Assembly (NCBI GenBank): GCA_964019425.1
Contig: OZ025799.1
Location: forward strand, 682,001-746,000
DNA: 64,000 nucleotides
Reading direction: 5' to 3'
From: Flectonema sp. DT1601
Taxonomy: Eukaryota > Euglenozoa > Diplonemea > Diplonemida > Diplonemidae
This document shows, in pieces, positions 1-9,547 of this stretch (within the stretch, counting starts at the first letter, position 1; every line of letters starts with the position of its first letter). The position numbers and the translations under genes are program-made. Below the pieces are notes generated by a model. The model searched no databases. It was not told the origin of the DNA and saw only the letters and a list, made by a program, of their open reading frames with translations.

Positions 1-429
1 TTTCTTTATCCATCCACGTTAACTGTTCCCTAGAAGGTGTTTCTCCGTGTAATAAGTCGTGTGGTTGGTGATATGTCGGAATACCTATTCCGAAGTTAAC
101 AACTCCCAATACAATACCGAGGCGTTGCATGTTGTAATCGTGAAACAGCTTTGGAAATACGAATCGAATTATCTTTATAAAGATACCCCACCTGACATAT
201 TCACTTTTAAAGACTCTCAGTATATTACGTGTCTTGAAATAGAATGGTTTTAAAAACAAAAACGCATTTTCATGCGGTTGGAACAATCGCGTCGGGTGAC
301 CTAATCACCTTTCCTTTGACAATTCGAATGATTTTAACTTGATAACTTCAGGTATTTTCAATGGTGGTAACACTGCTGAACATGATAAGAACTCACGTCC
401 ATTAGTAGTGACCAGAAAGATTAAGCGCA
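1..429. other. Intergenic, no gene recognised
   Basis: No ORF here looks like a conserved protein. Short stretches near 330-400 read on the minus strand as FSSVTTIE, which resembles the leucine-rich relic just to the right, so part of this may be further decay of the same gene. Nothing else is recognised. Confidence 0.4.
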
Positions 430-662
430 TTGATTGAATAAAAGAATCAATTTTCCTATCGTAGTAACGCCGTTGAAGCCAGAAAGGTCAGCGATGGAGG
501 AACCATCCAACAAGAACATATCTCCAACAGTGGTGACATTATTAAAATCAAAGAAGTCAAGTAAAGTGATTCAACGACAGCTATACATGTACCATTTTGA
601 GTGCTGTCATTCAGGCTTGCTAGCACGGTGAGATGACGGGGCACAAAGTGATTCAACGACAA
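430..662 (-). pseudogene. Relic of a BspA-like leucine-rich repeat gene
   Basis: Minus-strand translation around 560-434 gives FNNVTTVGDMFLLDGSS followed by IADLSGFNGVTTIG. This is the repeat style of BspA-like leucine-rich proteins (xxVTTIGxxFLxxCSSLTxLDLSGFNN) found in many protists and bacteria. The reading frame shifts near 560 and is closed by stops on both sides, and there is no start codon or full repeat array. A nearby 18-base direct repeat (about 560-577 and 646-662) encodes VVESL twice, compatible with an old repeat array. I infer a decayed fragment; the match covers only about two repeats. Confidence 0.35.
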
Positions 663-1420
663 CTAACATCTCTCAAATAACCGAAGCTCTTCTTCCACTT
701 CTAGCTCAGTGTTTGGATTCACTTTTTGATCAGTTATCCAACTGGTGTAGTAGATATCCCCGCCAGTCAACAAGTCGTAAGAGACTCATGAATAACAACG
801 TGGATTCTTAAATCTGCATACGCCACAGAAACATTACTATGACTGAAGATAAGAAAAGATAATTAATTGAGCATCGCAATACCAAAACCATTGCAACTAA
901 AAGTAGCAGATAACCCAAACAGATTATCAGAGCCAAGATAATGCCACTTATCGATATTCCACAAAACGACGTTTCATTTGTTCAGATTCTGTTGTGAGGA
1001 TGTAGAAGTAAAAAAAAAGGAATAATTTATTCTTGTTGCTATTGACAAAGTCACAAGGACGCTGCCTAAAGAATAAGCAGAAAGAGGTTCCATTGCTGGC
1101 AGCCACTGCGTTGTTTATTTCTGATACTTTTTTTCCCGTTTTTTTTTTTCTTTCTTCTCACCTTTTACTGGATTCCTTGCTTTATTTATTCTTTTTTTCT
1201 AATTTTTTTTTTTAAAAAAAATATATTTTTCCAACAAGAGGCACTGGGGGTGGTGGTGGTGGAGGGAAAACACTGAATGAAGACATATGTCAGTCGTAAT
1301 GGTTTCTGCGGGAGCGATATTTACATAAATTGGGAAGAGGGAAGTACCACCTTTGCTTAAATCATGACTACTATTTGCACATGTCCACGTACTCCGAAAT
1401 TAAAAAGAAAAAAAAAAGTT
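663..1420. other. Intergenic, no gene recognised
   Basis: A plus-strand open stretch at about 637-810 translates plausibly (contains SQITEALLPLLAQCLDSLF) but has no ATG and no family match that I know. The rest is AT-rich with poly-T near 1140-1210 and a GGTGGT run near 1250. Confidence 0.4.
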
Positions 1421-1424
1421 ATAA

Positions 1425-2147
1425 ACATAGATGGAAGTGCCCTCCAAATTTGGAGGGCGCCTGGTGAAAATCAGCCACAAAAATTTGTAGGGCCAAAATA
1501 GGGCACTGGAGGGCACTTTTTTAATTAAATTTAATATAATGCCGAGCTCATTTTGACATACCCCTGCCCTCAGCGAGGGTCGAAACGCATCTTATTTGAC
1601 TTTTCTCCGGTTTGCCCGATCAAATGCGTCTCTGGGATATCAGTTTACTTGCTACCAGTAAACTTCTTTTTTTTCTCACAAGGTACCGTGAAGACCGGCC
1701 TATTAACAGGTTAGCAGGAACGCATTCTCCCTCCTCGAATCCCTCTATATTCGACTCGGTGCATTCTGCGGGCTAATCAGCTCCTTGCAGATCTGGGATG
1801 CATCGTCCACTGAAATGAGCTTCAGCTTCAAGGATTGCAGCAGGCTCCGGAAGCTCTCAAGGAGTGGCCCATCGTTTTTGCCATTGTTGACCGCCGAACC
1901 ATGACCTGGAGATCTTGGGTTCGAACCCCGTGACACCCTTTTTTCTCTTTTTCGAAAGACTGCCAAGCATGTCAAAAAAAATTTTTTTTTGGCTTCTGCG
2001 TCAAAATACTTGTGCGTCAGTGTAAGTCGACGTCAATTTAGCTGTCTTATAGTAATAAAAAAGGTAAAAAAAAGCGCCCTCCAAAATAATATTTATATTA
2101 AAAGCGCCCTACACGCCCTCCAAATTGTAGGGCACTTCCATCTATGT
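1425..2147. mobile_element. 723-bp non-autonomous DNA transposon with long terminal inverted repeats
   Basis: The left end (ACATAGATGGAAGTGCCCT, then a CAAATTTGGAGGGCG arm) is repeated in inverse at the right end, finishing at CTATGT 2147. The inverted arms run about 35-45 bases with a few mismatches. Both ends are flanked by ATAA (1421-1424 and 2148-2151), a likely 4-base target duplication. Extra copies of the GGAGGGC/GCCCTCC motif lie inside both ends, so the termini have sub-repeats. There is no transposase-sized ORF; the longest open frame inside (1745-1975, minus) matches nothing I know. The superfamily cannot be assigned from the termini. Confidence 0.75.
1862..1945 (+). ncRNA. tRNA-like Pol III segment inside the 723-bp element (A and B boxes)
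   Basis: At 1918-1928 the sequence GGTTCGAACCC is a perfect Pol III B box / T-arm, preceded by CTTG that can pair with the bases after it. TGGCCCATCG at 1865-1874 fits an A box (TRGYNNANNG). A T6 run at 1939-1944 could terminate transcription. The A-to-B distance (53) is longer than in an ordinary tRNA (about 44), and I see no convincing acceptor stem, so it is not a functional tRNA gene. A tRNA-derived SINE fragment captured by the transposon is the likeliest reading. Confidence 0.4.
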
Positions 2148-2151
2148 ATAA

Positions 2152-2693
2152 AGATTAAAAATAATATGTATAATAATAATAAGTTCTAAAAATAAAGAAT
2201 AATGTTACCAACAGCTTTTTTTTCTACTGGACAGAGATTTGTTTCTCCATTTTTTTTTTTTTTTTTTTTTTTCAATTAAATATCCTCAAAAGTGTTAAAC
2301 GAATGTTTTTTTTTTTTAAAAAAACTTTTTCCGTTTAATTTCTTTTTTTTTTTTTTTTCCCATCTCTCTCTTTTTTAATTTTTTTTTTTTGAGAAAACTT
2401 CGAAGCATTTGCCCATTCGAAAGACAAAAAAAAAAAAAAAAAAAAACAACAATTGTGGTGAAGAGCCACCGCCAATTGATGATAAAAAAAGAGTTTTAAG
2501 TATGACCGACACCGTCTGAATCCATCCAAGTAACTGAAAGGTTAGGAGAACGTCGAAGGCCATTTTAGTTTGACCGTATTTAACTTTTTCTTTTCTTTTT
2601 AAATGCTTTTAATTTATCTTTAAGGTTGCAAGATCATATTAATGATATGGAGCGAACGGGCTTTAAGGGAAGGGAATGGAAAAGGAAAAAAAG
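2152..2693. other. Intergenic, homopolymer-rich
   Basis: Dense A and T runs (for example 2252-2271, 2343-2358, 2428-2446). Open frames here encode only poly-F or poly-K and are not genes. Confidence 0.6.
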
Positions 2694-2839
2694 TCGGCAA
2701 ACTTCACTTTTTTACTTACTCACTCACACTTTTATTTTGTTTATGCGCAACCGGTACAAAATCCTAATAAAGGAATAGGCTAGTTACGCTGCCACAATTC
2801 TCTTTCTACCGAACAAATGGGTCTGTAGGTACAAAAAAA
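2694..2839 (+). repeat. Dispersed repeat A, copy 1 (SINE-like, poly-A end)
   Basis: This 146-bp stretch starts TCGGCAAACTTCAC and ends GGTACAAAAAAA. It is repeated at roughly 90 percent identity, in the opposite orientation, inside the eL42 intron at 50934-51079, and partly at 20566-20650. The shared core includes GCGCAACCGGTA and TTACGCTGCCACAATTCTC. It has no terminal inverted repeats of any length and an A-run at one end, which fits a short LINE-mobilised element. No internal Pol III boxes are obvious. Confidence 0.65.
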
Positions 2840-2852
2840 CTTTTTGCCGTCT

Positions 2853-2935
2853 CTGAAAAAAAAAGAAAAAAAAAGAAAAAAAAAGAAAAAAAAAGAAAAA
2901 AAAAGGAAAAAAAAGGGAAAAAAAAAACATTCTAC
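2853..2935. repeat. (A9G)n microsatellite
   Basis: Runs of nine or so A separated by single G repeat about eight times. Translation gives only K/E or F/L, so it is not coding. Confidence 0.85.
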
Positions 2936-4221
2936 TATCAAAACAGCTACATTTACTCTTGTTCTTATTTCAAGAGTGCATAGACAATTTAAGGTCTTGA
3001 CTAGGACCAATAATAAAAAAACGACTTTATTAATAGTTGGGGAACGGGAGGAAAGTATACCTCGGGAATAGGGCAGGAGCCAAAACTCTCCCAGTCCGTT
3101 ACTTCCCACCTTTTCGAATTCATTTGTGCTACCTGCAGTTTGATCCCTTTTGCTAGGGAAGAATGTTGCTTACATATGCGTACTTGCTACGCTATTTTCA
3201 ATTAAAAAAAAAAAAAGAAGTGACAACAGAACTGAATGTGGAGAAGTACAATGAAAAACCCAATAAAAAAAAAAAAAAAAAAAGAAAATAAATGAAATAC
3301 TGCTCCTGTAAAGGACGCAATCGAGGGTGTGGGAAATTCCTCTTCTTTTCTTATTTTCGTCGGGTAGATTCCATACTTTTAAAAATTGACTGAAAGGCAA
3401 CGAAAAAAAAAACCTCATACGGTAATCCACATGTTACTGTCTCACAACAAGGTTTTGAGAATTTTGCGAAAAAAAAAAAAAAAAAGTAACAAAATAACTC
3501 AACTGAAAAAGAAAATGATACCACCTTTGTAATAGTAGTCACTAATACCAATCAGGATGACCATATAATCAATTTCATAACAACAGCCAATCAGCAGAGA
3601 TGGCTCAAAAGAGGTTTCCTTCATTACCTCCTTCGAATGAGGAGGAACGTTTTAACAAGTTCATTAAAGTGATAAAAAAAGACAAAAAAAAAAAAAAAAA
3701 AAACACGTAAAGAAATATTTAAAAAAATGTCGGTGACGATATTTCCAACCTTTTCGGACTGCTAAGGAGGAATGCAGTGGGTAATGAGTGCTGAGACACT
3801 CAACTGCTTAAAGAGGATTCTTTGATAGTTCGCCACCAGAAGCGAAGAGGGGAATCTGAGAACGGGGAAGATGTATGGACACGTCCTGATCGCTTGTCTC
3901 CAAAGGAGCTTGCAGATAGCATTCTTAAGAGCGAGTGGAGTTCGCGCAAAATAAAATAAAGTAACGTGAGCTGGACTGTGTGTCAGATTAAAACAAAACC
4001 AACCCCCGACAATAACAATGACGGTACAGTCAATTGTTATCTGACTATTTATATCTGTTTTCTTGGGATGGACACAATTCTTAATATTCTGTTTGAAATA
4101 ATTAACTACAATTATCCATGTACGCAATCCTAAAGGGAGGGAGGTGAGACGGGTTAATTTCGATTATCAGAAGGATAAAAAAAGTAAATTAATAATCTCT
4201 TTGTGTGTGAATGAGATGTTT
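2936..4221. other. Intergenic, no gene recognised
   Basis: Several A-runs (3200, 3266, 3470, 3685). A plus-strand ATG at 3600 opens a plausible 36-codon frame (MAQKRFPSLPPSNEEERF) that dissolves into a poly-A run. The open minus frame 3762-4127 has no recognisable features. Confidence 0.5.
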
Positions 4222-6822
4222 TTATTTGCTCGACATGTCCCAAATACCGTCCCAACCCTCCTTTGGTGCGATATGTGGATCATCAAGGAATAGCTGAACC
4301 CTCGGGATTAAGGCTTTTGCGGTTAAGTCCCCGTAGTCTTCGTAAGCCTCTTTCCAGAGGGCGAGGGCTGCAGACCATTCGAGAGACTTGTACTTGTCGA
4401 GACCTTGTGAAAATAATTGATTTGCTTTTTGCTTAGTTTCGGACTGTGGGCCATCACATACTGAGCCTTGCAGCTCGAAAATCCTCACCGGGAGCTTCTT
4501 ACCAACAACACGAATACAGTCAACTTCTCTAGTGTGGAATGCTTCGCTAACATGTTGATACGTAAACTCCGTTATTAGAATGTGAGTTTTATATTCTTTT
4601 GTTGCTCCTTCCATTCTAGAAGCGAGGTTCACACCATCACCAATGACTGTGTACTCCATTCGTTTTTCAAAACCAATGTTACCAGCAACAACTTCACCAC
4701 TGTTGATACCAATTCCCATTCTGATTTCTTGAATTCCATTCGCCTTTCTATCGGCGTTCCAGGCTTCAAGGAGGCGGAACATTTCAAGAGCGCAGGAGCA
4801 CACTCGTTGTGCGTCATCCTCAGCTGGGAATGGGACACCAAAGACAGCCATTACAGCGTCACCAATATATTTATCAACAATACCACCGTGATCAAGAACT
4901 GATCCTCCCATGTGTTGAAAGTATTCATTCAATGTCTGCACAACTTCTGTAGCATCTAAGGCTTCAGAGAGACCGGTGAAATTCCTGATGTCAACAAACA
5001 GAACTGAAACAGGCAGTTGCTGACCACCAAGTTCAGTTCCGCCCTCAAGAGCAGCAGCTGCCAACTCTGGTGACATGTACTTCCCAAGTGTTGCCATCAT
5101 TTGAGCCTCATTACTGATATCTTCGAGTGATATAACGACACCTGTTTGATTACCATCAAAGTCACGAAGTGCCATAATTGTATAATTTATAGTCATCGAT
5201 TCTATTGTTTCTCCTCCTTCGTCGGTTTTCACGATCCGTTGGTATGTGAATTCTGACACGTGGCGATCTTTTCCCGTTTTATAACATTCTTTTATGTCGT
5301 CACGTAGCAGTCCGTTTACAAAAAGATCAGTTCCTGATTTGGAGCCACTTCTCCTTCTTTCTTTAATGTCGACGGATTTGCGCTTCTCATCGTGGCGTTG
5401 GAACCATTCCTGGTAAGGTCCTTGGCGCATTCTCTCTTCACTAATTCCGAATCCAAAGTCAAGCGGATCTCTGTTAAGAGTTAGTATAAAACCATTCTTG
5501 TCAAGAGTGATAATTAAATTCTTTATAGATGCCAACACCGACATGAACAAGTTTTTACTCTCCTCAGTCCTCTTAAACAACAGAGAATTTTCAATTGCGA
5601 CGGCTGCCTGAGCGGAGAAGGCTGCCAACAGTCGCTGGTCATTCTTCCCGAATGCAGAACCGCTCTTTTTATTAATCATTTGAGTGACTCCCAAGACTTC
5701 ACCTTTCCTGTCAATCATAGGCATGCATAACATACTGCATGTACGGTAACCAGTTTTTTTATCAATAGACTGATTGAATCTTGGATCTGCGTAAGCATCA
5801 GGAATGTTAAGAGGTTCACCAGAGGTAGCAACAGTTCCAGCAATCCCAGCAGAACGTGGAATACGAATCTCATTTGTACCATCAGCAACGGATGACCAGA
5901 GCTCATCAGTTTCTTTATCGACGAGGAATAGCGTTGATCTATCAGCTTCTAAAAGGTTTCTTGAGACTTGCATGATTGTTCTAATTAGGGAATTCACTTC
6001 AAGTTCTGAAGCAAGTCTACGAGCAACATCAAGAAGCACATCAACTTGATTCTGACTACTCTTTAACTCACCTGCTGTTTTTGAAGCTACTAAAACACGA
6101 CTTGCTGCTAGAGAGTGTGCTTCAATTGCTGTAATATCTTTGGGTGAGTCAGTCACGTCATCTGCAGAGATAACAACTACTGCAATTACTTCTCCATTTT
6201 GGAGAATTGGTGTTGCGACTACTGCCGCATAAACATTATCTAAAAGCAGAACTTTATCAGCGGAAGTAACGTCTTCCTTAACGCTGTACTGTGACTTTAC
6301 TGTTTCGACACATCTTCCGATGGCGCTGTCACTTCGGACAGGAGTTCTGATTTCTGGTTTTGACGGATCGTAAAGAACATTATTATCGATATCTCTTAGA
6401 AATAATTGTGTTGATCTACCTGAGTAAGCAGCTGAGATTGTTTCTGATATGTGAGTGTATAATTCAATGGTTGGTAAATCTAAGTCAACAATATCGAATT
6501 TGCAGACTGCTGTGTTTGTGGTTGCTGGTTCTTCTTTCGTTGTAGTTCGATTCTGATTACGAAGTAATCTTCTGATTTCACGTTTGCGTTGTTCTGGAGT
6601 CATGTTTTCCATGGCGTCGATCATCATGTCTTCATTAGTTGGTAAGTATTTCCCTTCAGCTAGCTCTTCGTTGCAAGAATCTCTTATTTCAGTGACAACG
6701 CTTCTTGGTGAACTCGGCTGTGCCGCTAGTACTCTCTTTAAAAGTCTATCAACTATCCGAGGTAGGCCTACCTTCCCCATGTATTGAGCATCGGGTGTCA
6801 GATCCTTCGGAACGACGACCAT
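4222..6822 (-). CDS. Class III adenylate cyclase with docking-like, two GAF and PAS-like domains
   Basis: 866 aa, no signal peptide or membrane segment, so cytosolic or axonemal; it makes cAMP from ATP. Residues 14-40 (YMGKVGLPRIVDRLLKRVL) resemble a DPY30/RIIa dimerisation-docking helix pair. Residues about 112-250 and 260-418 are two GAF domains, about 420-575 is PAS-like, and 600-785 is the class III catalytic domain. Metal-binding Asp residues are D611 (FVDIRNFT) and D655 (KYIGDAVMAVFG). K651 is the adenine-selecting Lys, T725 (YTVIGD) replaces the usual Asp, and N732 and R736 (NLASR) are the transition-state pair. Lys/Thr is the class IIIb signature (CyaC, soluble AC), a group often stimulated by bicarbonate. 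All catalytic positions are intact, so it should be active as a homodimer. Ligands of the GAF domains cannot be told. An acceptor-like TTCTTACAG lies 44 bases before the ATG. Confidence 0.95.
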   Translation of the reverse strand: MVVVPKDLTPDAQYMGKVGLPRIVDRLLKRVLAAQPSSPRSVVTEIRDSCNEELAEGKYLPTNEDMMIDAMENMTPEQRKREIRRLLRNQNRTTTKEEPATTNTAVCKFDIVDLDLPTIELYTHISETISAAYSGRSTQLFLRDIDNNVLYDPSKPEIRTPVRSDSAIGRCVETVKSQYSVKEDVTSADKVLLLDNVYAAVVATPILQNGEVIAVVVISADDVTDSPKDITAIEAHSLAASRVLVASKTAGELKSSQNQVDVLLDVARRLASELEVNSLIRTIMQVSRNLLEADRSTLFLVDKETDELWSSVADGTNEIRIPRSAGIAGTVATSGEPLNIPDAYADPRFNQSIDKKTGYRTCSMLCMPMIDRKGEVLGVTQMINKKSGSAFGKNDQRLLAAFSAQAAVAIENSLLFKRTEESKNLFMSVLASIKNLIITLDKNGFILTLNRDPLDFGFGISEERMRQGPYQEWFQRHDEKRKSVDIKERRRSGSKSGTDLFVNGLLRDDIKECYKTGKDRHVSEFTYQRIVKTDEGGETIESMTINYTIMALRDFDGNQTGVVISLEDISNEAQMMATLGKYMSPELAAAALEGGTELGGQQLPVSVLFVDIRNFTGLSEALDATEVVQTLNEYFQHMGGSVLDHGGIVDKYIGDAVMAVFGVPFPAEDDAQRVCSCALEMFRLLEAWNADRKANGIQEIRMGIGINSGEVVAGNIGFEKRMEYTVIGDGVNLASRMEGATKEYKTHILITEFTYQHVSEAFHTREVDCIRVVGKKLPVRIFELQGSVCDGPQSETKQKANQLFSQGLDKYKSLEWSAALALWKEAYEDYGDLTAKALIPRVQLFLDDPHIAPKEGWDGIWDMSSK

Positions 6823-9337
6823 CTTTTGGTTTCGAACTGAATTCTATCGACACCGATAGTTGGATACTGTAAGAAGTAAATTAAATAATATAATAAAAGA
6901 CTTCCTCCACACAACAAGCATCAGCAAGGCGCAGCAACGTCATTATTCCTTTTAACTTAACAATATGATTAATTTAATTGTAATATAATAAATTTATCAA
7001 TTCTGACTGACAATAAAAAAGACACAAAACGTGCAGGGGGATTGAGTGAGGGGGTGAACACAAAATACCTACTTAAAAATAAATTAGGGACAGGAACTTT
7101 CTTTAGTTGGTTGGAATTTTAAACGGCTTAAAATATATGAACAGCTTATGGAAAGTAACTATGGGAGGGGGTTGCGCAGCTAAGAGAGAGATGCTGTCAT
7201 ACTAGCTGACAGCGCCTCATTATTCTCGTTTTTGTTTTGCTAGGCAATCGTACAGAGAAATCCGTTAAAAACAGAATCACAGTAACTTAAACAGAGCAGC
7301 GCGTTATCACTGCGTACGTATCTCTTTCCCACGTGGATCGAGATGCATGAGAGATCCTTAGGGAAAGGAACTGACAAAATAAAAAAAAAAAAAAAAAACA
7401 AGAGAAAAAGGAATTACTGCATAACTTAATCGCGTAATTATAATATCAAAAACAAAACAGAAAAGATAACAGGAAAAAGGGGAATGCACTTTGCGTTGTT
7501 CGATGCACGCATATAGTGCTACTTGTTTGTTTTGTTTTTTGTTTTGTGTGTTTTTTGTATGGATGCAAGTCGAACTCCAGGAGACCAGTCACCAAGACCC
7601 ACTGCTTGCACCAGGCACACAGAAACATTTTCTTTTTTCTGTTGCTGTTTGATTTGGGGGTATTGCAAGAAGAAGAAGAAGAAAAAAAAAAGAAAAAAAA
7701 AAAAAAAGAGTTGGCTTTATCGTTTCTTCATAGGATTCTTTGTTTTAGTACGAGCCATTAATCCGACGAGAAACAAAAAGAGGACTAATGAGTGCTACCA
7801 ACATTCCTCGTCGCTAAATAAAAAAGTAAAGTAGTTGCTGTGAACTATAGATTAAATATTATATCAGTTTAAAAAAAAAAAAAAAACTTTTGCGACTAAA
7901 AAAAACACCATTTTCACTGCCTGAGCAAGGATACACATGATATTCTTGAGTATCTGCTCATTTTTTTTTTTCTGTTGGGCCAGCAGTGTCACAATAGACC
8001 TTTTGATCGATTTTTAGTTTTAGTACTCGTCAACGGTTGAGCTCAATTGAGTAAATCACAAAATCTCTTTTCTCATTCAGGTGACAAGTTTGTGATTCCC
8101 GATTTCCGACGGAAATGGACCGAACGATGCAGTGCATTAATTTCTTTTTTCTTTTTTCCGAAGAATTTAGTCTCAAAAAATAATTTTAACTGATATGTGT
8201 TTTTAACTTTTTTTTTTAAATATGCTTTTTTATGTCTTATTCGCGTTGTACCAGATACCTGCTTTGCAGTAAAAGCCATGAATTTCACCCATGTGGGGGT
8301 CTCAAAAGTAGTTGCTGCAAAATACCAGCAAAACACCAAAACTAAACAGACAACTAAAAGAACAAAAAACTGTATAGTCCAAAAAAAAACAAAAAAAAGT
8401 AAAAAAAACCGAACTACACTACCTTAACGTGAGAATGCAACCCTTCAGCATGCATTCTTTTGAAAGATAACTACCGTCTATGTTCTTCACAAGGCATCCA
8501 CCTCGTGAAGCACGATGTACTTTTCGCACAAAGCAAAACAACAACTTAACACGGTAGTCTGATTAATATTATTGCCAACTAGCTCAGCAGCTTTCATGCG
8601 TATTGCTAATTGGGGGCACGGGACACAAAGACAAAAAAAGAATTGCGCGCACGATGTGGACCTCTGTTAGAAAACCCTCCGGGAGAAGAGAAGAAGAAAT
8701 AACGAAAAGGAGGTTTGTGTGTTCTCTTTACTCACCCCATACAACAAGCAAATTGCTGGTTCGGGCCAAGGCAAGTAAGAAATGATGGAAAGGGAAAAAA
8801 CGACTTCGAGGCCTGAAAACAGTTTCACAGAATCGAAAAGATTAATAGCACATTGAACTGACAGTGATAAGTAGGACAACTATTGACTGGCTTGGGTTCA
8901 TAAAGCTACGACCAGCATGCGTACATACCCAAGGCAAGGTGAAGGTAAGATGCTCACGATACTTCAAAACACCAAATAGTTCATCATCAGAATCACATTA
9001 CTTTTCGTAAGTTGTTCAACAGAATTTTTATCTGACAACGTTCTAACAATGTGAACTCTTTTGTGATGAATTTCGGCAGTTATTTGTTTGTGCGAGAGCA
9101 GGTTCTTTTTATTGGTCAATCAATTTGACCCTGCTTCAAATAAAGAAAAAAAATAGGGAAAAAAAATAAAGAAAATAATACTTCTTCTCAGCCATCAATG
9201 TCACTGGCTTGAAAGAGAGCAAAAAACGGAAAACTCTTTTGATTTGCACGCTAATAAATTATGAGCTGAACATTGGTGTTTATTTGTTTATGGAAGTCAG
9301 GGAAATCAATCACCAGGATAAGCTGGTTAGGTATCAG
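6823..9337. other. Intergenic (gene desert, left part)
   Basis: No conserved coding region seen. Holds A-runs near 7381, 7680-7707 and 7870, and mixed AT-rich sequence. Long open frames at 7516-7834 run through poly-K and are artefacts of the homopolymers. Confidence 0.5.
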
Positions 9338-9545
9338 TCAGTTTGATATACCTAAATAGTTAAGAGGCTCACCGATGATAATGAGTTCATCCCAAGAAAG
9401 ACTGACAGGATTCCACATGACGAGGTAGCAGATCAGACACAGACAGCTAATTAGTAACGTAACACAAAAAATAGGATTGGCGCTCTTCATAACTGTTTGC
9501 CAGTGATCGGTGTACGTGAAACTCAAGTCAGGAGTGAACAGAACC
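9338..9545 (-). other. Possible exon of an unrecognised membrane-protein gene
   Basis: The open frame encodes SFTYTDHWQTVMKSANP followed by a clear membrane segment (FCVTLLISCLCLICYLV) and ends GEPLNYLG at a GTATAT donor-like site (9349). It has no ATG at its head; stops precede it directly, and an AG lies at the junction. About 110 bases further upstream (9733-9680) another frame (AWLVFAVVLGNYTVVEQ) ends at CAG|GTAAGC. This looks like pieces of a spliced gene, but I could not join them into one consistent frame, so it may equally be a relic. Confidence 0.25.
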
Positions 9546-9547
9546 AC

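Noticed and set aside
1865-1945. Functional tRNA gene
   Set aside because: B box is perfect but the box spacing is too long and no acceptor or D stem forms; kept only as a tRNA-like segment.
2780-3109. Minus-strand 109-codon frame
   Set aside because: Half of it is poly-F/poly-S from an (A9G)n microsatellite; it also overlaps repeat A.
3600-3710. Plus-strand ATG with a plausible short protein (MAQKRFPSLPPSNEEERF)
   Set aside because: The frame runs straight into a 20-base A-run and stops; length and frame depend on a homopolymer, so it cannot be supported.
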